Source of the DNA: Streptomyces ochraceiscleroticus
GTDB taxonomy: Bacteria; Actinomycetota; Actinomycetes; Streptomycetales; Streptomycetaceae
Assembly: GCF_000720485.1 (NCBI RefSeq)
Contig: NZ_JOAX01000058.1
Span: 1 to 6,429, forward strand
Direction of reading: 5' to 3'
DNA: 6,429 nucleotides
In this document: positions 5,443 to 6,429 of the stretch, one piece after another
Numbering within the stretch: position 1 is the stretch's first letter
How the letters are laid out: every line of letters begins with the position of its first letter
Translations under genes and position numbers: made by a program
The notes under the pieces: model-generated
The model's database searches: none
What the model was told of the DNA's origin: nothing
The model's input: the letters and a program-made list of their open reading frames with translations, nothing else

Positions 5443-5934
5443 CTAGGCCGCAGGGGACGGCTCCGCGCCCGGCGCGTCCGGCGCGTCCGGCGTGCCCGGC
5501 GCGTCCGGCTCGGCGGGCTGCGGGGCGGTCCGCGGCTCTCCGTACGCCAGCAGGGTGAAGATGAGCAGGCCGAGGGTGACCATCGCGCCGGCGAACGCGG
5601 CCCAGCCGACCAGGCCGACCGTGAACGCGCCGACCACGCCGTGGATCACCGCGCAGCTGATGAGAACGATGCGCGCGAAGCCGCCGGGCGCGCGGTCCCG
5701 GACCGCGCAGCGCAGCGCGAGGTACGCGCAGAACAGCAGGTAGAGGCCGAAGACGAGGCCGCCGATCCAGGCCCCGGCCGACATCGCGTGGGTCTCCAGG
5801 CCCGCCATCGACATCCGCTGCTTGTCGACGAAGACGCTCAGGATCCAGTTGAGCAGCACGATCCCGGCCGCTTCCAGGACCAGTACCACCGCCGTCACCA
5901 CGGCCACCGGCCTGCGTGCCGCCACCGCACCCAC
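5443..5934 (-). CDS. Four-helix integral membrane protein, function unknown
   Basis: This 163-residue protein starts at GTG (alternative GTG at 5925). Four hydrophobic segments are visible at about residues 9-34, 54-76, 86-108 and 109-131. A hydrophilic proline- and alanine-rich tail (132-163) is probably cytosolic. A charged loop between helices 1 and 2 carries VDKQRMSM. I recognise no catalytic motif, and the family is known to me only as a conserved Streptomyces membrane protein beside maf and accA2. It converges on maf, with 24 bases between the stop codons and no obvious terminator hairpin there. A good promoter lies about 60 bases upstream. The tail is encoded by a short tandem repeat and is likely to differ in length between strains. 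Confidence 0.85.
   Translation of the reverse strand: MGAVAARRPVAVVTAVVLVLEAAGIVLLNWILSVFVDKQRMSMAGLETHAMSAGAWIGGLVFGLYLLFCAYLALRCAVRDRAPGGFARIVLISCAVIHGVVGAFTVGLVGWAAFAGAMVTLGLLIFTLLAYGEPRTAPQPAEPDAPGTPDAPDAPGAEPSPAA
5471..5506. repeat. Four tandem copies of a 9-bp repeat within the membrane-protein tail
   Basis: The unit GGCGCGTCC occurs at 5471, 5480 and 5498, with a variant GGCGTGCCC at 5489. On the coding (minus) strand the repeats specify Pro-Asp-Ala and Pro-Gly-Thr/Ala triplets. Whole-codon units allow copy-number change without frameshift. Confidence 0.75.
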
Positions 5935-5996
5935 CCACTTCCGCTGTTGTCCGGCGCGTTTCCGCGCCTGTTACCGCCAGTACAGAAGACGGGTGC

Positions 5997-6025
5997 ACGC
6001 TACTGCCGGGTAATAGCCAGGACAA
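5997..6025 (-). promoter_or_regulatory. Candidate promoter of the four-helix membrane protein gene
   Basis: On the minus strand TTGTCC (6025-6020) and TAGCGT (6002-5997) are separated by exactly 17 bases. This fits the Streptomyces vegetative consensus (TTGAC-like, TAGRRT-like). Transcription would start near 5990, giving a leader of about 55 bases before the GTG at 5934. Confidence 0.5.
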
Positions 6026-6101
6026 GGGGCGTGCGGCGGGCGGCTTTCCCGTGCGTCACACCCGACACCCACCCGGCAAAGTTTCGGGCCGCCATTCGTA
6101 G

Positions 6102-6119
6102 GGTTTCCACAAAGAAACC
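6102..6119. promoter_or_regulatory. Inverted repeat GGTTTC-N6-GAAACC
   Basis: A perfect 6-bp inverted repeat with a 6-base spacer (cacaaa) in a locally A+T-richer patch. The geometry fits a dimeric repressor site or a small hairpin. It lies about 77 bases upstream of the -35 of the leftward promoter and 214 bases upstream of accA2, so either gene could be the target. Confidence 0.35.
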
Positions 6120-6144
6120 GCGCCGTACGGAAGTCGGACGCGCC

Positions 6145-6168
6145 GAGACCTTGCCCACACCAGGTCTC
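6145..6168. promoter_or_regulatory. Inverted repeat GAGACCT-N10-AGGTCTC
   Basis: A perfect 7-bp inverted repeat with a 10-base spacer, spanning 24 bp, about two turns of the helix. This is typical operator geometry. The cognate regulator is unknown. Confidence 0.4.
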
Positions 6169-6176
6169 CGTCGTAC

Positions 6177-6207
6177 GCCCGGAATTCCGGGCATACCCTG
6201 GGGATGC
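6177..6207. promoter_or_regulatory. Two abutting palindromes upstream of accA2
   Basis: GCCCGGAATTCCGGGC (6177-6192) is a perfect 16-bp palindrome. It runs directly into GCATACCC-T-GGGGATGC (6191-6207), which has seven of eight pairs matching around a central T. Overlap of two dyads suggests a regulator-binding platform or a folded leader; no binding protein is known. Confidence 0.4.
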
Positions 6208-6300
6208 AGGGGACTTCGGCGCGCGGCTCGCGCCGGACACAGGCGCCTTGTGGGGAAGCTCACCCTCAGGGTCGACTCGGCACGTGGTGTCGTCAGTCCC

Positions 6301-6306
6301 TAAACT
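6301..6306 (+). promoter_or_regulatory. Candidate -10 box for accA2
   Basis: TAAACT is a good -10 match in an otherwise G+C-rich region and would start transcription near 6312, about 20 bases before the GTG. No good -35 element is found 16-19 bases upstream, so an activator or another sigma factor may be involved. Confidence 0.35.
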
Positions 6307-6332
6307 CAGCTTGTTTCGAGGAGGGAGCCATC

Positions 6333-6429
6333 GTGCGCAAGGTGCTCATCGCCAACCGTGGCGAAATCGCTGTCCGCGTGGCCCGGGCATGCCGGGACGC
6401 CGGGATCGGGAGCGTAGCGGTCTACGCCG
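6333..6429 (+). CDS. accA2: Acetyl/propionyl-CoA carboxylase alpha subunit (biotin carboxylase), 5' end
   Basis: The first 32 codons of a gene that leaves the right edge. It starts at GTG with a strong GAGGAGG (6318-6324) eight bases upstream. The N-terminus reads (M)[19 protein letters not shown], then [12 protein letters not shown]. This is the diagnostic opening of ATP-grasp biotin carboxylases, whose IANRGEIA loop begins the first Rossmann-like domain. In actinobacteria this chain also carries the biotin carrier domain at its far end, outside the window. It partners the beta and epsilon subunits encoded at the left edge, about 6 kb away on the same strand. The symbol accA2 follows the S. 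coelicolor locus from memory; pyruvate or methylcrotonyl-CoA carboxylases share this N-terminus, so locus context is needed for the exact call. Confidence 0.9.
   Translation, partial: MRKVLIANRGEIAVRVARACRDAGIGSVAVYA

Larger units (their letters stand above)
5935..6332. other. 398-bp divergent intergenic region with several dyad elements
   Basis: I see no convincing gene here: the frames through it are short and lack typical codon bias. It holds the promoter for the leftward membrane protein and the control region for the rightward carboxylase alpha subunit. Base composition is less extreme around 6080-6120. Four inverted repeats line up in its right half: GGTTTC/GAAACC (6102-6119), GAGACCT/AGGTCTC (6145-6168), GCCCGGAATTCCGGGC (6177-6192), and an imperfect dyad at 6191-6207. 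Confidence 0.7.

Noticed and set aside
6262..6272. Short dyad ACCCT-C-AGGGT upstream of accA2
   Set aside because: Five-base arms around one base are expected by chance in such G+C-rich DNA; not strong enough alone.
5641..6303. 220-codon plus-strand frame running through the membrane protein gene and the intergenic region
   Set aside because: It overlaps a gene with clear membrane helices on the other strand, crosses promoter and dyad elements, and has no start signal or motifs.
1..6429. Mobile elements, CRISPR arrays, tRNA or rRNA genes
   Set aside because: I looked for transposase motifs, terminal repeats, regularly spaced repeats and tRNA-like arms and found none, including at the edges of the inserted-looking catabolic module.

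Overview
The window is chromosomal DNA of very high G+C content with GTG starts, strong GGAGG-type ribosome binding sites and tight convergent and divergent packing. These traits and the gene set point to Streptomyces or a close relative. From memory (not checked), the outer genes match the conserved Streptomyces acyl-CoA carboxylase neighbourhood (S. coelicolor SCO4921-SCO4926 region).

Layout. Bases 1-551 hold the 3' end of a propionyl/acyl-CoA carboxylase beta subunit (pccB-like), the small epsilon subunit (pccE-like), a perfect 44-bp palindrome, and a 43-residue single-span membrane protein that I believe is MmpB. Bases 522-3892 (minus strand) are a three-gene catabolic operon: a homogentisate 1,2-dioxygenase of the short 'MPYYR' type, a 298-residue conserved protein of unknown function, and fumarylacetoacetase. 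A divergent IclR-family regulator (4085-4774, plus) shares an intergenic region with the dioxygenase and is its probable regulator. Downstream lie a Maf nucleotide pyrophosphatase (plus), a convergent four-helix membrane protein (minus), a 398-bp regulatory region rich in dyads, and the first 32 codons of the biotin carboxylase/carrier alpha subunit (accA2-like).

How the genes work together. The alpha, beta and epsilon subunits form a biotin-dependent carboxylase that makes methylmalonyl-CoA and/or malonyl-CoA. The minus-strand operon breaks down homogentisate, from tyrosine and phenylalanine, to fumarate and acetoacetate. The pathway needs an isomerase between the dioxygenase and the hydrolase. 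No recognisable glutathione-S-transferase-like maleylacetoacetate isomerase is present, but an uncharacterised gene sits exactly between the two.

Most notable observations: (1) the unknown middle gene as a candidate non-orthologous maleylacetoacetate isomerase; (2) three bases, 522-524, that are both a rare TTA (bldA-type) leucine codon of mmpB and the TAA stop codon of fahA on the other strand, in a 30-bp convergent overlap; (3) the perfect palindrome between pccE and mmpB; (4) a homogentisate module nested inside a conserved carboxylase locus; (5) a probable leaderless start for maf; (6) a cluster of dyads upstream of accA2.
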